A stretch of 64,000 nucleotides of DNA from Panulirus ornatus (GCF_036320965.1 NC_092270.1:23143440-23207439), one strand, 5' to 3'. Shown: positions 1-10,335, numbered from the stretch's first letter. A program made the numbers and translations. Notes: generated from the letters alone by a model not told the origin.

Positions 1-53
1 TGTTTTGGAATTTTCCAAAACTCACTTTTTTGTTGCTTTTATTTTCTGAACAG

Positions 54-179
54 GTTACGTCGTAGTAGTTCTGGTCATCTAGATAGTGATTTAGGTGAGG
101 GTGATTTCCGGCGAGGAGGAATGAGAGCCACAGCTTCTGCACGATTAGGATGGACTTCCCCCACAACCTCTTTCAAAGA
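54..179 (+). CDS. Liprin-beta: Liprin-beta, exon A (linker before SAM1)
   Basis: Internal exon. It is preceded by a pyrimidine-rich acceptor ending CAG at 51-53 and followed by the donor GTAAGT at 180. The first base completes a codon from an upstream exon; the frame runs from 55 and ends with two bases (GA) that pair with the first base of exon B to give Glu. It encodes about 42 residues rich in Ser, Gly and Arg, including RRGGMRATASARLGW. This is the conserved stretch just ahead of SAM1 in liprin-beta proteins, known from the family. Liprin-beta binds liprin-alpha and helps organise presynaptic active zones and cell-edge scaffolds in the cytoplasm. The upstream coiled-coil exons lie outside the window. 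Confidence 0.9.
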
Positions 180-397
180 GTAAGTTTACACCGGCATACT
201 TAGATTTGCTAAATCAACTAATTATCTTTTATGTCAATGGTTCCAGTTAATGTCTGGTATTAGGTGAAGCACAGAAAAGGTGTAAAAAGATGAAGTAAGC
301 AGAGTAGAAGGAGTTGACTCTCAGAGTTTATGAGGAACTATATGAAAGTGATACTTGTTTCACTGTATAAAGAAAATGGGAGTAAAAGTTAGTTTCA

Positions 398-1080
398 GAT
401 GTTTGAAGGAATAGTGGTTCCAACAATGTAATATGGTTGTGAGGCATGGGCTATGGATACAGTTGTGTGGAGGAGGGTGGATGTGCTGGAAATGAGATGT
501 TTGAGGACAATATGTGATGTGAGGTGGTTTGTTCGAGTAAGTAATAATAGGGTAAGAGAGATGTGTGGTAATAAAAAGAGTGTGGTTGAGAGAGAAGTAG
601 AGGGTGTTTTGAAATGGTTTGGTCACATGGAAAGAATGAGTGAGGAAAGATTGACAAAGAGGATATATGTGTCAGAGGTGGAGGGAATGAAGAGAAGTGG
701 GAGACCAAATTGGAGGTGGAAAGATGGAGTAAAAAAGATTTTGAGTGATTGGGGCTTGAACATGCAGGAGGGTGAAAGGCGTGCAAGGAATAGAATGAAT
801 TGGAACGATGTGGTATACCGGGGTCGACGTGCTGTCAATGGATTGAACCAGGGCATGTGAAGCATCTGGGGTAAACCATGGAAAGTTGTGTGGGGCCTGG
901 ATGTGGAAAGGGAGCTGTGGTTTCGGTGCATTATACATGACAGCTAGAGGCTGAGTGTGAACGAATGTGGCCTTTGTTGTTTTTTCCCAGCGCTACCTCG
1001 TGCACATGAGGGGGGAGGGGATTGTTATTTGTCTGTTTCCTTGCGCTACCTCGCTAATGTGGGAGACAGCGACTAAGAAA
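398..1080 (+). mobile_element. RTE-like LINE, 3' fragment, old type
   Basis: 5'-truncated copy starting near the EGIVVPTMLYG part of the RT C-terminus. An open stretch at 453-860 carries the C-terminal tail (RTICDVRWFVRVSNN, LKWFGHMERMSEERL, RPNWRWKDGVKKIL) and ends RRAVNGLNQGM, the longer C-terminus typical of old copies. The long 3' UTR follows, with an internal deletion, and ends in the usual CTACCTCGCTAA..GGGAGACAGCGA tail. Confidence 0.85.
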
Positions 1081-1097
1081 AATAGAATGTAGATAAA

Positions 1098-1318
1098 TAT
1101 AGATTGCTTTAGTATAGTTGGCAAGGTATATGGTAGGAAAGAGATTGTGTTGAAAGGATAAGTGAACCCCTTGTTGGGAAAGAAGAGGATGGTTTTAGGA
1201 AGGAAAAAGGGTGTGTAGATCAGAATTTTGCAGTAACACAAGTAGTGGACAAATTTTTAGAAAGGTGTATGCAGCATTTAAGAATTTTGAAAAGGCACAT
1301 GATAAAATGAAAATGAAG
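1098..1318 (+). mobile_element. Decayed RT fragment, sister RTE family
   Basis: Broken frames read CVDQNFAVTQVVDKFLER and then YAAFKNFEKAHDK, corresponding to the GCVDQVFALKNVCEKYLEK and FMDLEKAYDR blocks of RTE reverse transcriptase. The FAV.QV spelling fits the diverged sister family seen near 31.2-32.5 kb better than the dominant family. It is cut at its 3' side by a Tc1-like element inserted at a TA. Confidence 0.5.
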
Positions 1319-1320
1319 TA

Positions 1321-1855
1321 TAGTGTCTGCAAAAAAACTTTTTGCCTCCCCTATACATTTTCAGAAGCGATGTCAAGCTTATATTTTAGTACTTTGTCAT
1401 CTCTCCTTTTCCCTTGATATCCATCTGCAGATGTCTGGGCATGTCCATATTTTGGGTCCATAGGTCTTGATCTCCTGAATGAAGTGAGGGGCTGATGAGG
1501 TGTTGCAGGAAGAAGCCACCTAAATGTGCATTCTGAGTGCTCAGTGCACCTAGAAATCTCGTGCCCACATTTTTATGCTTCCTTATGAGGGTTCAGGCTT
1601 TCTCGTTCTTGGAAAGGTAAAAGCCAGTCATCTTGAAGCACAGGTAGAAGAAATACAGCAACCATAAGCAAAATTCCCAAATTAAAGTGATGAGACTGGT
1701 TATTGGTGCTCACACTGTTAGAAACTTTAGTTTCGGTGACCAGATGTAACTATGATTTCATGCTGAGAGCATCATATGCTTATACCCACAATAAACCTTA
1801 GCCATATATCACCTTTGAAAACACATGGGGTTGGACAATGTTTTTGCAGACACTG
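1321..1855. mobile_element. Tc1/mariner-like DNA transposon relic
   Basis: A 535-bp segment has matching ends: AGTGTCTGCAAAAA at 1322-1335 and its reverse complement TTTTTGCAGACACT at 1841-1854. The outer end is CACTG on the right, and TA flanks both sides (1319-1320 and 1856-1857), as expected for Tc1/mariner TA duplications. The interior has no intact frame; a short block reading RKKPPKCAF on the + strand is compatible with the RKKP motif of Tc1 transposases, but this is weak. Too short for an intact 1.3-kb element, so it is internally deleted. Confidence 0.6.
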
Positions 1856-1857
1856 TA

Positions 1858-2605
1858 ACCATGGTAAGTAAGTGATAACTATCGATGTATAAGAAGATTT
1901 GGACTGAAGTGGAAGACATATAATGAAAACCTGTACCAAAGAAAGAAATACTGAACAGAGCCTGAAAAACAAGTTGAAAAAGAAGGAAATGAATGGAGAT
2001 GCATTTCTAGATCGAAATGATGAATTGCCAGATTACAAATTTAAAAATTAAGCATTGGAAATAAACAGAAGGCTGGTATGGAATAATGGCATGAGCAAAT
2101 ATTGGTAAGATTATGAAAAATGTAGGACTAATCAAAGCAGGAAACCAAGATGGAATGAGAATCAGAATAATAATTGGCAAGAATATACAAAGGGCAGAAA
2201 CACACCCAGCTAGTGGAATATTTATTTTGTTGGAGAACCAAATATAGAAAGTCCTGGAAGAAATGGAAATAAAACAATGAAACAGAAAATTTTGAAGATA
2301 AAGAAGGAACATTGAAAAATCTAGAATTATCTAGCTCTGAATGAGAAATTTATAAGCAGATTGAATGTGTCTGCAAAGTTCAAAATCCAGTAGGCGACAT
2401 ATAAGGGGATAGTGAATCCAAGGAAGATAATGTGTATAGATATAAAGAAGTCTGATAAGTGAGAACTCTAGAATGAAAGTATATTACAAGTATTCACTGA
2501 ATACATTAGGAACAACAACACAGTCCTAATCAACATGACAGAAATATAGCTCAGTGAGAAATGAGCCAAATTTGGATCAGTTTGAAACATTTACATGAGT
2601 TAGAA
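1858..2605. other. Unassigned intronic sequence
   Basis: AT-rich, with no supported exon. Short open stretches occur on both strands but none resembles a known protein. Near 2480-2550 the + strand reads like the start of a decayed LINE endonuclease region, which is too weak to call. Confidence 0.4.
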
Positions 2606-5395
2606 GCAGACTCAAAGAAAGATCAAGAGAGACAAGTATTTGGGGAGCAGCTGGGTGAGTGTGTTACCAGTTTTGATGCAAGAGACCAGGTATTGGTGAG
2701 AGGTGATTTAAATGCAAAGGTCAGTAATGTGAAGGGTATAATTTAGGGCACATGGTGTATTCAGTATTGTGAATGAAAATGTTGAAGAGCTTGTGAGTTA
2801 TGTGTACTGAAATAGGACTGGTGTTTGGGAAGAATTGGTTTATAAAGAGGGATATATACAAATATATGTATGTGAGTAAGAGAGACGGTCAGCGGGCATT
2901 AGTAGATCATACATTAGATTATACATTTAAAATAGAGAGTTTTGGATGTAAATATGCTGAGAGGGTCAGCTGGTAGTATGTTGGATCACTATGTTGTGGA
3001 GAGACGGGTGAAGATTTGTAGAGGATTTTGAAAAATTGGAAACAAGGTCAGAAAGAAGAGAGTGGTGAGAGTAAGTTTGGAAATGAGACTCGTGTTGAAA
3101 TAGCAGGAGTGATTGAGTGTTGAATGGCAAAAAGTGAGAGTAAATGAAATAGGGAATGGATGAGGAATGGGAGGTATATCGGGAAACAGTGATGGTGTGT
3201 GCAAGAGATGCATATGGCTTGCAAAATGTGTGTGGTGGGAAGATTATAAAGGGTAGTGAGTGGTTGGATGAAGAAGTAAAGTTACTAGTGAAAGAGATCA
3301 GAGAAGCATGTAGGCAGTACTTACAAAGGTGCATGTGGCATGCGAAATGAGAGAGGTGGGAAAATTAAAGAGGATAGTGAGTTTAGGGATGAAGAAATAA
3401 AGTTGTTAGTGAAAGAGTACTTTCAGGGCAGGAATTGAGATGATTGTAAATGTAAAAGAGAAAGTAGCAGGAGGTCAAGAGTAAGGTGCAGGGGTTGAAA
3501 AAGGGGGCAAATAAAAGTTAGGGTGAGTAAGTATCAGTAAACTTTAGGGAGAATAAGATGTTTTAGGGAGGAAGTAAATAATGCGTGAAAGACAAGAACA
3601 AATGGGAATATTGGTGAAGGGGGCAAAAGGGGAAGGATAACAAGCATTGATGAAGTGAGGAGGAGATAGAGTGAGTATTTTGAAAGATTGGTAAATGTTT
3701 TTGATGATAGAGTGGCAGACGTAGGGTGTTTTGTCGGGGTGATATGTGAAGTGAGAGTCATGGAGAGTGGTTTGATGAAGAGAGAATAAGTGGTGAGAGC
3801 CTTGCAAGGCATCTGCAGTGGATGGTATTGCAGTTGAATTTATTAAGAAAGGGGGTGACTATGGTGTTGATAGGTTTGTAAGGATATTTATTGTATGTAT
3901 GGATCATGGTGAGGTGCTTAAGGATTGGTGGAATATATGTATAGTACCATTATAGAAAGGGTAGGTTATAAAGGTAAGTGTACAAACCACAGAGGTATAA
4001 GTTTATTGAGTATACCTGGTAAATTGTATAGGACAGTATTGATTGAGAGGATGAAAGCATGTATAGAGCATCATACCAAGGAGGAACATTGGGGTTTCAG
4101 AAGTGGTAGAGGATGTGTGGATTAGGTATTTACTTTAAAAGATATGTGTGAGAGAAATATTTAGAAAAACAGGTGGATTTATTTGTGGTGTTATGGATCT
4201 GGAGAAGGCATATGATCTGCAAGAAGCATTGAGAAGTTTTTATCAAGGGTGTGATGCTTGTTTATGAGTAGGATGGGAGGAGAGGGAATGATTCCAAGTG
4301 AAGGTTGGTCTGCGGGAAGAGTGTGTGATGTCATGACTGCTCCATTTGTTTATGGATGGGATGGTGAGGGAGGTGAATGTGAGAGTCTTGTAGAGAGGGG
4401 TGGGTATGCAGTCTGTGGGGAATGAGAGGGCCTGGAAAGTAAGACAGTTGTTGTTTGCTGATGATACACCATTGGTGGCAAGTTCAAGTGAGAAACTGCA
4501 GAAGTTGGTGACTGAGTCTGGAAAAATGTGTGAAAGGAGAACGTTGAGTGTGAATATGAATAAAAGCAAGGTTATTAGGTTTAGTAAGGTCGAGGGAAAA
4601 GTTAGTTGGGATGTGAGTTTGAATGGAGAAAAATTGCAGGAAGTGAAGTGTTTTAGATATCTGAGAGTGGACATGGCAAGAAACGGAACCATGAAAATAG
4701 AAGTAAGTCATTGGGTGGAGGAGGGGGTAAATGTTCTAGGATCACTTAAGAATGTGTGGAAAGAGATTTGTTATTTGGGAGGGCAAAAATGGGGATTTTT
4801 GAAGGTATAGTAGTCCCGACAATGTTATATGGAAGCGAGGCATGGGCTATATGTAAGGTTGTGTGGAGGGAGGTGGATGTGTTGGAAATGAAATGTTTGA
4901 GGACAGTATGTGGTGTGAGCTGGTTTGATCAAGTAAGAGGTGTACAGGTAAGAGAGATGTGTGGTATTGAAAAGTGTAGTTGTGAGAATAGGAGAGGTTG
5001 TGCTGAAATGATTTGGACATATGGAGAGAATGAGTGAGGAAGTATGTGTCAGAAGTGGAGAGAACAAGGAGAATAGGGAGACCAAATTGGAGATGGAGGG
5101 ATGGAGCGAAAAAGATATTGAGCGATTAGTGCCTGAACATGCAGGAGGGTGAAAGGCATGCATGGGATAGAGTGAATTGGAACATTGTGGTATACTGGGG
5201 TTGACTTGCTGTCAGTGGACTGAACTAGGGCATGTGAAGCATCAAGGGAAACCATGCCAAGGTCTGTGGGGCATGGATGTGGATAGGGAACTGTGGTTTT
5301 GGTGCATTGCACACAACAGTTAGAGAATGAGTGTGAGCAGATGTGGCCTTTCTTCGTCTTTTCTTGGTGCTAACTTACTAACACGGAAATAGTGG
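2606..5395 (+). mobile_element. RTE-like LINE, old copy, endonuclease to tail
   Basis: It begins inside the endonuclease (KKDQERQVFGEQLGECVTSF, then GDLNAKVSNV), passes an EN C-terminal half with a roughly 110-bp tandem duplication (about 3220-3330 and 3331-3430), then linker (from about 3630) and RT. RT blocks are scattered over frames: YRTVLIERMKACIEHHTKEEHWGFRSGRGCVD around 4000-4125, LLFADDTPLVASS near 4450, and YLRVDM near 4660. The 3' UTR is partial. Many stops and frameshifts mean it is dead. Confidence 0.85.
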
Positions 5396-5504
5396 CCAAT
5401 TATGAAAGAAAGAAAAGTAGCGGACTCAAATAATGTATGACCTTGATGATTTTGCAGGAAAGCAGATACAGTAATGAAGATGAGTCTCAATGATTGTGAA
5501 TTAA

Positions 5505-6217
5505 TTGTAGTAACTCAGCTATAAACAGAATAAACCTAGTGTCATATAAACCACTGAAAACCAAGCTAAGAAATATGATAAGATTTGAAGAAATATTGAA
5601 GGGATTGGAGAAACTGGATCCACTGATTATTATATGGGATAATGGATTTAACTTCTTATTGAGTGAAGGGAAAGAGAAGCAGGTTATGGATGTAGGTGCT
5701 AACACAAAGAAAAAGGTAATGGATAAGATGGTGAGAGAGGAAAGATTCAAAAATTAATTAATCTCTGTTAATCATCAACCTTGTACAACTAAACCACAGA
5801 CTGGCTAAAGGGAACAATACAATAGATCTTATTACAAATGAGTCAGTGCTATTTTTGTATGTAAAATGAATAATACATACCTTTCAGATCATATTATCAT
5901 AGAAATCCCTGCATCATACAGTATGGAAATACATTAATGTGAAGGGGGTATGTCAGTAGAGGACAACAGCAGGTTGAGTTACATGAATTTTTACTTTGAC
6001 AAATCAAACTGCAGAGAGATCTTTGAAAGTATTTTAAATACAGACTAGAATGAGATCTACAGATGTAATAACCTTGTAGCATACACAAAAATATACTCTG
6101 AGGGAATAGGATGAATAATCAGTAAGCTAATACCAAAGAATCAATGAGCTGATACCAAAGAAAAAAAAGATTGCAAAACAGAAGTCACCAAGAGAAAAAA
6201 AAAGGTGGATAAATAGA
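5505..6217 (+). mobile_element. CR1/Jockey-type LINE, endonuclease part
   Basis: Decayed endonuclease of a second LINE lineage. Frames read VIYKPPKTKLRN and LIIIWDNGFNF (the position of GDFN), then RGNNTIDLITNESV and SDHIIIEIPASYS further on, followed by MNFYFDKSNCREIFESILNTD. The order YxPP, GDFN-like, NTxDLIxTN, SDH is that of APE-type LINE endonucleases. It stops at 6217, where a young RTE copy is inserted, and resumes at 7982. Confidence 0.75.
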
Positions 6218-7974
6218 GGGTTAGGGAAAATGATTTGGTAAACAGAGAAGAGGTAGTAAAAGCTTTGCGGAAGATGAAAGCCGGCAAGGCAGCAGGTTTG
6301 GATGGTATTGCAGTGGAATTTATTAAGAAAGGGGGTGACTGTATTGTTGACTGGATGGTAAGGTTATTTAATGTATGTATGACTCATGGTGAGGTGCCTG
6401 AGGATTGGCGGAATGCGTGCATAGTGCCATTGTACAAAGGCAAAGGGGATAAGAGTGAGTGCTCAAATTACAGAGGTATAAGTTTGTTGAGTATTCCTGG
6501 TAAATTATATGGGAGGGTATTGATTGAGAGGGTGAAGGCATGTACAGAGCATCAGATTGGGGAAGAGCAGTGCGGTTTCAGAAGTGGTAGAGGATGTGTG
6601 GATCAGGTGTTTGCTTTGAAGAATGTATGTGAGAAATACTTAGAAAAGCAAATGGATTTGTATGTAGCATTTATGGATCTGGAGAAGGCATATGATAGAG
6701 TTGATAGAGATGCTCTGTGGAAGGTATTAAGAATATATGGTGTGGGAGGCAAGTTGTTAGAAGCAGTGAAAAGTTTTTATCGAGGATGTAAGGCATGTGT
6801 ACGTGTAGGAAGAGAGGAAAGTGATTGGTTCTCAGTGAATGTAGGTTTGCGGCAGGGGTGTGTGATGTCTCCATGGTTGTTTAATTTGTTTATGGATGGG
6901 GTTGTAAGGGAGGTAAATGCAAGAGTCCTGGAAAGAGGGGCAAGTATGAAGTCTGTTGGGGATGAGAGAGCTTGGGAAGTGAGTCAGTTGTTGTTCGCTG
7001 ATGATACAGCGCTGGTGGCTGATTCATGTGAGAAACTGCAGAAGCTGGTGACTGAGTTTGGTAAAGTGTGTGGAAGAAGAAAGTTGAGAGTAAATGTGAA
7101 TAAGAGCAAGGTTATTAGGTACAGTAGGGGTGAGGGTCAAGTCAATTGGGAGGTGAGTTTGAATGGAGAAAAACTGGAGGAAGTGAAGTGTTTTAGATAT
7201 CTGGGAGTGGATCTGTCAGCGGATGGAACCATGGAAGCGGAAGTGGATCATAGGGTGGGGGAGGGGGCGAAAATTTTGGGAGCCTTGAAAAATGTGTGGA
7301 AGTCGAGAACATTATCTCGGAAAGCAAAAATGGGTATGTTTGAGGGAATAGTGGTTCCAACAATGTTGTATGGTTGCGAGGCGTGGGCTATGGATAGAGA
7401 TGTGCGCAGGAGGATGGATGTGCTGGAAATGAGATGTTTGAGGACAATGTGTGGTGTGAGGTGGTTTGATCGAGTAAGTAACGTAAGGGTAAGAGAGATG
7501 TGTGAAAATAAAAAGAGCGTGGTTGAGAGAGCAGAAGAGGGTGTTTTGAAATGGTTTGGGCACATGGAGAGAATGAGTGAGGAGAGATTGACCAAGAGGA
7601 TATATGTGTCGGAGGTGGAGGGAACGAGGAGAAGAGGGAGACCAAATTGGAGGTGGAAAGATGGAGTGAAAAAGATTTTGTGTGATCGGGGCCTGAACAT
7701 GCAGGAGGGTGAAAGGAGGGCAAGAAATAGAGTGAATTGGAGTCATGTGGTATACAGGGGTTGACGTGCTGTCAGTGGATTGAAGCAAGGCATGTGAAGC
7801 GTCTGGGGTAAACCATGGAAAGCTGTGTAGGTATGTATATTTGCGTGTGTGGACGTGTGTATGTACATGTGTATGGGGGGGGGGGGTTGGGCCATTTCTT
7901 TCGTCTGTTTCCTTGCGCTACCTCGCAAACGCGGGAGACAGCGACAAAGTATAAAAAAAAAAAAAAAAAAAAAA
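6218..7974 (+). mobile_element. RTE-like LINE, young copy nested in a CR1/Jockey LINE
   Basis: 5'-truncated copy covering RT, the short-form 3' UTR and a poly(A) tract. It is flanked by the 7-bp direct repeat AAATAGA (6211-6217 and 7975-7981), a target-site duplication. The older LINE reads on across the gap (KRWINR before, TA.KERKRFV after). Its 3' UTR is the short form (AAGCTGTGTAGGTATG joined directly to the distal tail). Confidence 0.92.
6220..7764 (+). CDS. RTE reverse transcriptase, young copy, 5'-truncated
   Basis: An uninterrupted frame of about 510 codons has no ATG of its own at the 5' side; the frame simply runs in from the truncation point. Conserved blocks in order, counted from 6235: AGLDGIAVEF near residue 20, YRGISLLSIPGKLY near 82, GFRSGRG near 120, motif A AFMDLEKAYDRVD near 145, motif B GLRQGCVMSPWLF near 205, motif C LLFADDTALVADS near 254, YLGVDL near 324, MLYGCEAW near 380, and RPNWRWKDG near 470. 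The catalytic Asp of motif A and both Asp of FADD are present. The endonuclease is missing. It ends VVYRG, about 11 residues before the old-copy terminus. Confidence 0.88.
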   Translation, partial: VRENDLVNREEVVKALRKMKAGKAAGLDGIAVEFIKKGGDCIVDWMVRLFNVCMTHGEVPEDWRNACIVPLYKGKGDKSECSNYRGISLLSIPGKLYGRVLIERVKACTEHQIGEEQCGFRSGRGCVDQVFALKNVCEKYLEKQMDLYVAFMDLEKAYDRVDRDALWKVLRIYGVGGKLLEAVKSFYRGCKACVRVGREESDWFSVNVGLRQGCVMSPWLFNLFMDGVVREVNARVLERGASMKSVGDERAWEVSQLLFADDTALVADSCEKLQKLVTEFGKVCGRRKLRVNVNKSKVIRYSRGEGQVNWEVSLNGEKLEEVKCFRYLGVDLSADGTMEAEVDHRVGEGAKILGALKNVWKSRTLSRKAKMGMFEGIVVPTMLYGCEAWAMDRDVRRRMDVLEMRCLRTMCGVRWFDRVSNVRVREMCENKKSVVERAEEGVLKWFGHMERMSEERLTKRIYVSEVEGTRRRGRPNWRWKDGVKKILCDRGLNMQEGERRARNRVNWSHVVYRG

Positions 7975-7981
7975 AAATAGA

Positions 7982-8292
7982 ACAGCATAGAAAGAGAGAA
8001 AAAGGTTTGTAATGAAAAAGGCAAGAATAAAAGAGGTTTGTAAGAAAGTGAAAGCAGATGAAGAAATAATGAAATCCCATAGAAGAGAACAGAGAATGAA
8101 TGAAAATAGTCATACAAAGCATAGAAAGAAACCCAAAGGTACAAAGCACATGCATGAATAAAGCAAAAATCAAGAAATCAGAGAGTGGACCCTTTAAAGT
8201 GGGAGAAAAGTATGACAATGGCTGCAAGGAATTATGCAGGGTAATTACTGACCAATACAAGTTGGTATTCAGCTCAAAATGCAGAGAAATTT
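7982..8292 (+). mobile_element. CR1/Jockey-type LINE, continuation
   Basis: It resumes the LINE interrupted at 6217. The frame at 8100-8292 reads IERNPKV, KKSESGPFKVGEKYDNGCKEL and VITDQYKLVFSS. This corresponds to the NPK.FY, IGPF and QYxxVFS landmarks between the endonuclease and RT of CR1-like elements. It ends at 8292 in unrelated sequence. Confidence 0.7.
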
Positions 8293-9484
8293 AATGCCAA
8301 GCTATGTAATCCCTTGTATCCTCTAGATGGATCTTTCCACAAGCTGGGCAACTCCTTTCAAACCCCAATGAGTTTTGTATCTCTATTTCAAGATAACACA
8401 CCAAGCCTGCATGATAATTTCTTCCCAAGGTCAGACATCCTCCTGCCATGCCAATGACAGCTCATTTTTAGCGAGTTTTTTGGAGGAAAATTAAGTGGCT
8501 GTTAGATACGTTTAGAGGACTGGGCAGATGAGCCTTAACTACTTGATGATCTGTCTTTAGATTATATGGAGAGTGATTTTGTGGACACTGGCTCTTCCAG
8601 CACTGGAATTTGACCAAAATGAGGAAGGTGTTTCTACCAATAGTGGAGGCAGTATTGCCAGCAGCTTCCAGACCTTGACAGCGCTGCAGCTGACTGGTAC
8701 ACTTGCAAATTTTAAGCTCTGTTATTATTTTGCTGGTGTGAAAAAATTATTAGTAACTCATAGCGATTACAACAAGAATAGATTTATTATGGGTATTACA
8801 TATGATAAAGCATGATAATAATCAGTATTGAATTTTTCAGTGTAAGGATAATGAATGATAAAATATGCATAGTGGTAAGGCACTTGGCACTCGGACCATA
8901 CTCCCACGCTTATGTAAGATTCTGATTATTTTCAAAGTGAAAGTAATGGGCAAAATATACTTCTGAAGTGTTTTTTCTATGTTATATGAATATCTTTGAA
9001 ATTGTAAAGTTAAATGCAAAAATATTTTTAACCTCTGCAATTAAAGTTTTATAGAATGAGGAGGTCCCTCTTAAGTATGTTTGTCTCTGGGGCACTATTA
9101 ATAGTGATTTTGATTCAGTGGAAGATGACCATGATTTTGATTGTAATAGGAAAGTGTTCTTGATCATGATATAGAGGAAATAAGAATGGAATACCTTAGA
9201 AAAAGTGATGGCAGGCATATATTTAGGTGAATGAGAACATGATACTGTGAATTACAAAATTGTGTATAAGTCTGTGAATAATTTAGATATTAGGGAATAA
9301 CATAAACAAAATGTAATGAGTAAATAACATACCTGACAGTTTTATGGATATGGATATGTGTTGTGAAACATTATAAATAATCATTATTTTTTATTAACTG
9401 GGGATCATGTTACACAGTCTTCAAAGTGTAAAATGTGTTACTATAATAAAATGAAAACAAATAGATTGTGTTATAAAAACTAAG
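8293..9484. other. Unassigned intronic sequence
   Basis: AT-rich, with no recognisable element. The open stretch 8573-8815 (+) is Ser/Thr-rich and lacks splice-site or family support, so I do not call it an exon. A short GTGGTAAGGCACTTGGC string near 8875 recalls a tRNA A-box, but nothing like a B box follows. Confidence 0.4.
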
Positions 9485-9606
9485 CACATTGGTCATAGGG
9501 CACTGAGGTGATGACATAAACTGTCATGTCACCAGTGATAACCACCACATTGGTCATAGGGCACTGAGGTGATGACATAAACTGTCATGTCACCACTGAT
9601 AACCCA
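9485..9606. repeat. Two-copy 61-bp tandem repeat of a hairpin unit
   Basis: The unit at 9485-9545 is repeated at 9546-9606 with very few changes. Each unit contains an inverted repeat centred on ATGACA-TAAAC-TGTCAT (exact 6-bp arms), extendable with gaps to about 16 nt per side from CACTGAGGTGA to TCACCAGTG (9501-9537 in unit 1, 9562-9598 in unit 2). Confidence 0.85.
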
Positions 9607-9960
9607 CTTAGTGCATAATTGGCAAATGTGCAAAATTCAAATGCTTGTACAGCACTAAATAAGGTAAGTTTGATTTATCTTAATATATCTTAACTTGATA
9701 TTTCCTTGTAATTGATGACTGAACTTTTTTTTTATCTTTCAATGAACCTCCATTCTTGGGTATCCCTAAATATTCTAGGCTTCATAGTTTAAGGGTAATT
9801 AACTTGAAAAACTAAGAATCACAGGGTTTGAAAGGAAACCTTGAATAGGAAATAAGTTGAAGACTGCTGTGTTGTATGGTCACCATTAAAACAAATAGAA
9901 ATAAGGAATTAGAATTTAGAACTTGATGAGCAAAGTCAAATGGATGGAATATTGCATAAA
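9607..9960. other. Unassigned intronic sequence
   Basis: AT-rich sequence without a recognisable gene, exon or element. Confidence 0.4.
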
Positions 9961-10335
9961 CACCATAAAAGGCTGAAAGAATTGGAACTCAATATTTTAG
10001 AAGAAGAAGAGATATATTAATGGTATTCTGTGTGTGGCATCATGTTGAAGATGTAGAGGAAAATTTACTGAACTCAAGAGCCTCTCATCAAGGAAGATAC
10101 AGAGTTATTAAACCTGCAAGAATACAGTGGAACATACCAACAATAAATTGGACAGAATCATATGAAATCCCAGCCAAGAAGCTAGAATGAGTATTCAGTA
10201 TACTACTGAGAGAAATAGGAAACATGCATTAAACGAGTATAGAAACATTTAGGAGAAAACTTAACATGTGGTTGGAATTAGTCTCAGATGAATCCAGAAT
10301 AGATGATAATGTAATGCAGGTGGCAGATGAGAATA
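9961..10335 (+). mobile_element. CR1/Jockey-type LINE, RT C-terminal end
   Basis: Broken frames read RLKELELNILEERRDI and VFCVWHHVEDVEENLLN, then GRYRVIKPARI, NWTESYEIPAKKLE and FRRKLNMWLELVSDE. This matches the C-terminal region after the RT of CR1-like LINEs (RLKxLxLYSLxxRRxR..IIYVWKI and FKxxLDxxLxxVPD). It may be the 3' part of the element seen at 5505-8292, with about 1.7 kb of other sequence between. Confidence 0.65.

Noticed and set aside
7248..7788. Long antisense open frames rich in Pro, Ser, His and Phe opposite every RTE copy (for example 7248-7700 and 12436-13104, minus strand)
   Set aside because: They mirror the RT frame and recur at each copy. The C-poor sense strand leaves few stop codons in antisense, and no family resemblance is visible.
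8573..8815. Extra liprin-beta exon or independent small gene
   Set aside because: Exons A and B join in phase without it, and it has no flanking splice signals I can support or recognisable domain.
8865..8945. tRNA or tRNA-derived SINE head
   Set aside because: Only an A-box-like GTGGTAAGGCAC string is present. There is no B box at the right distance and no cloverleaf.
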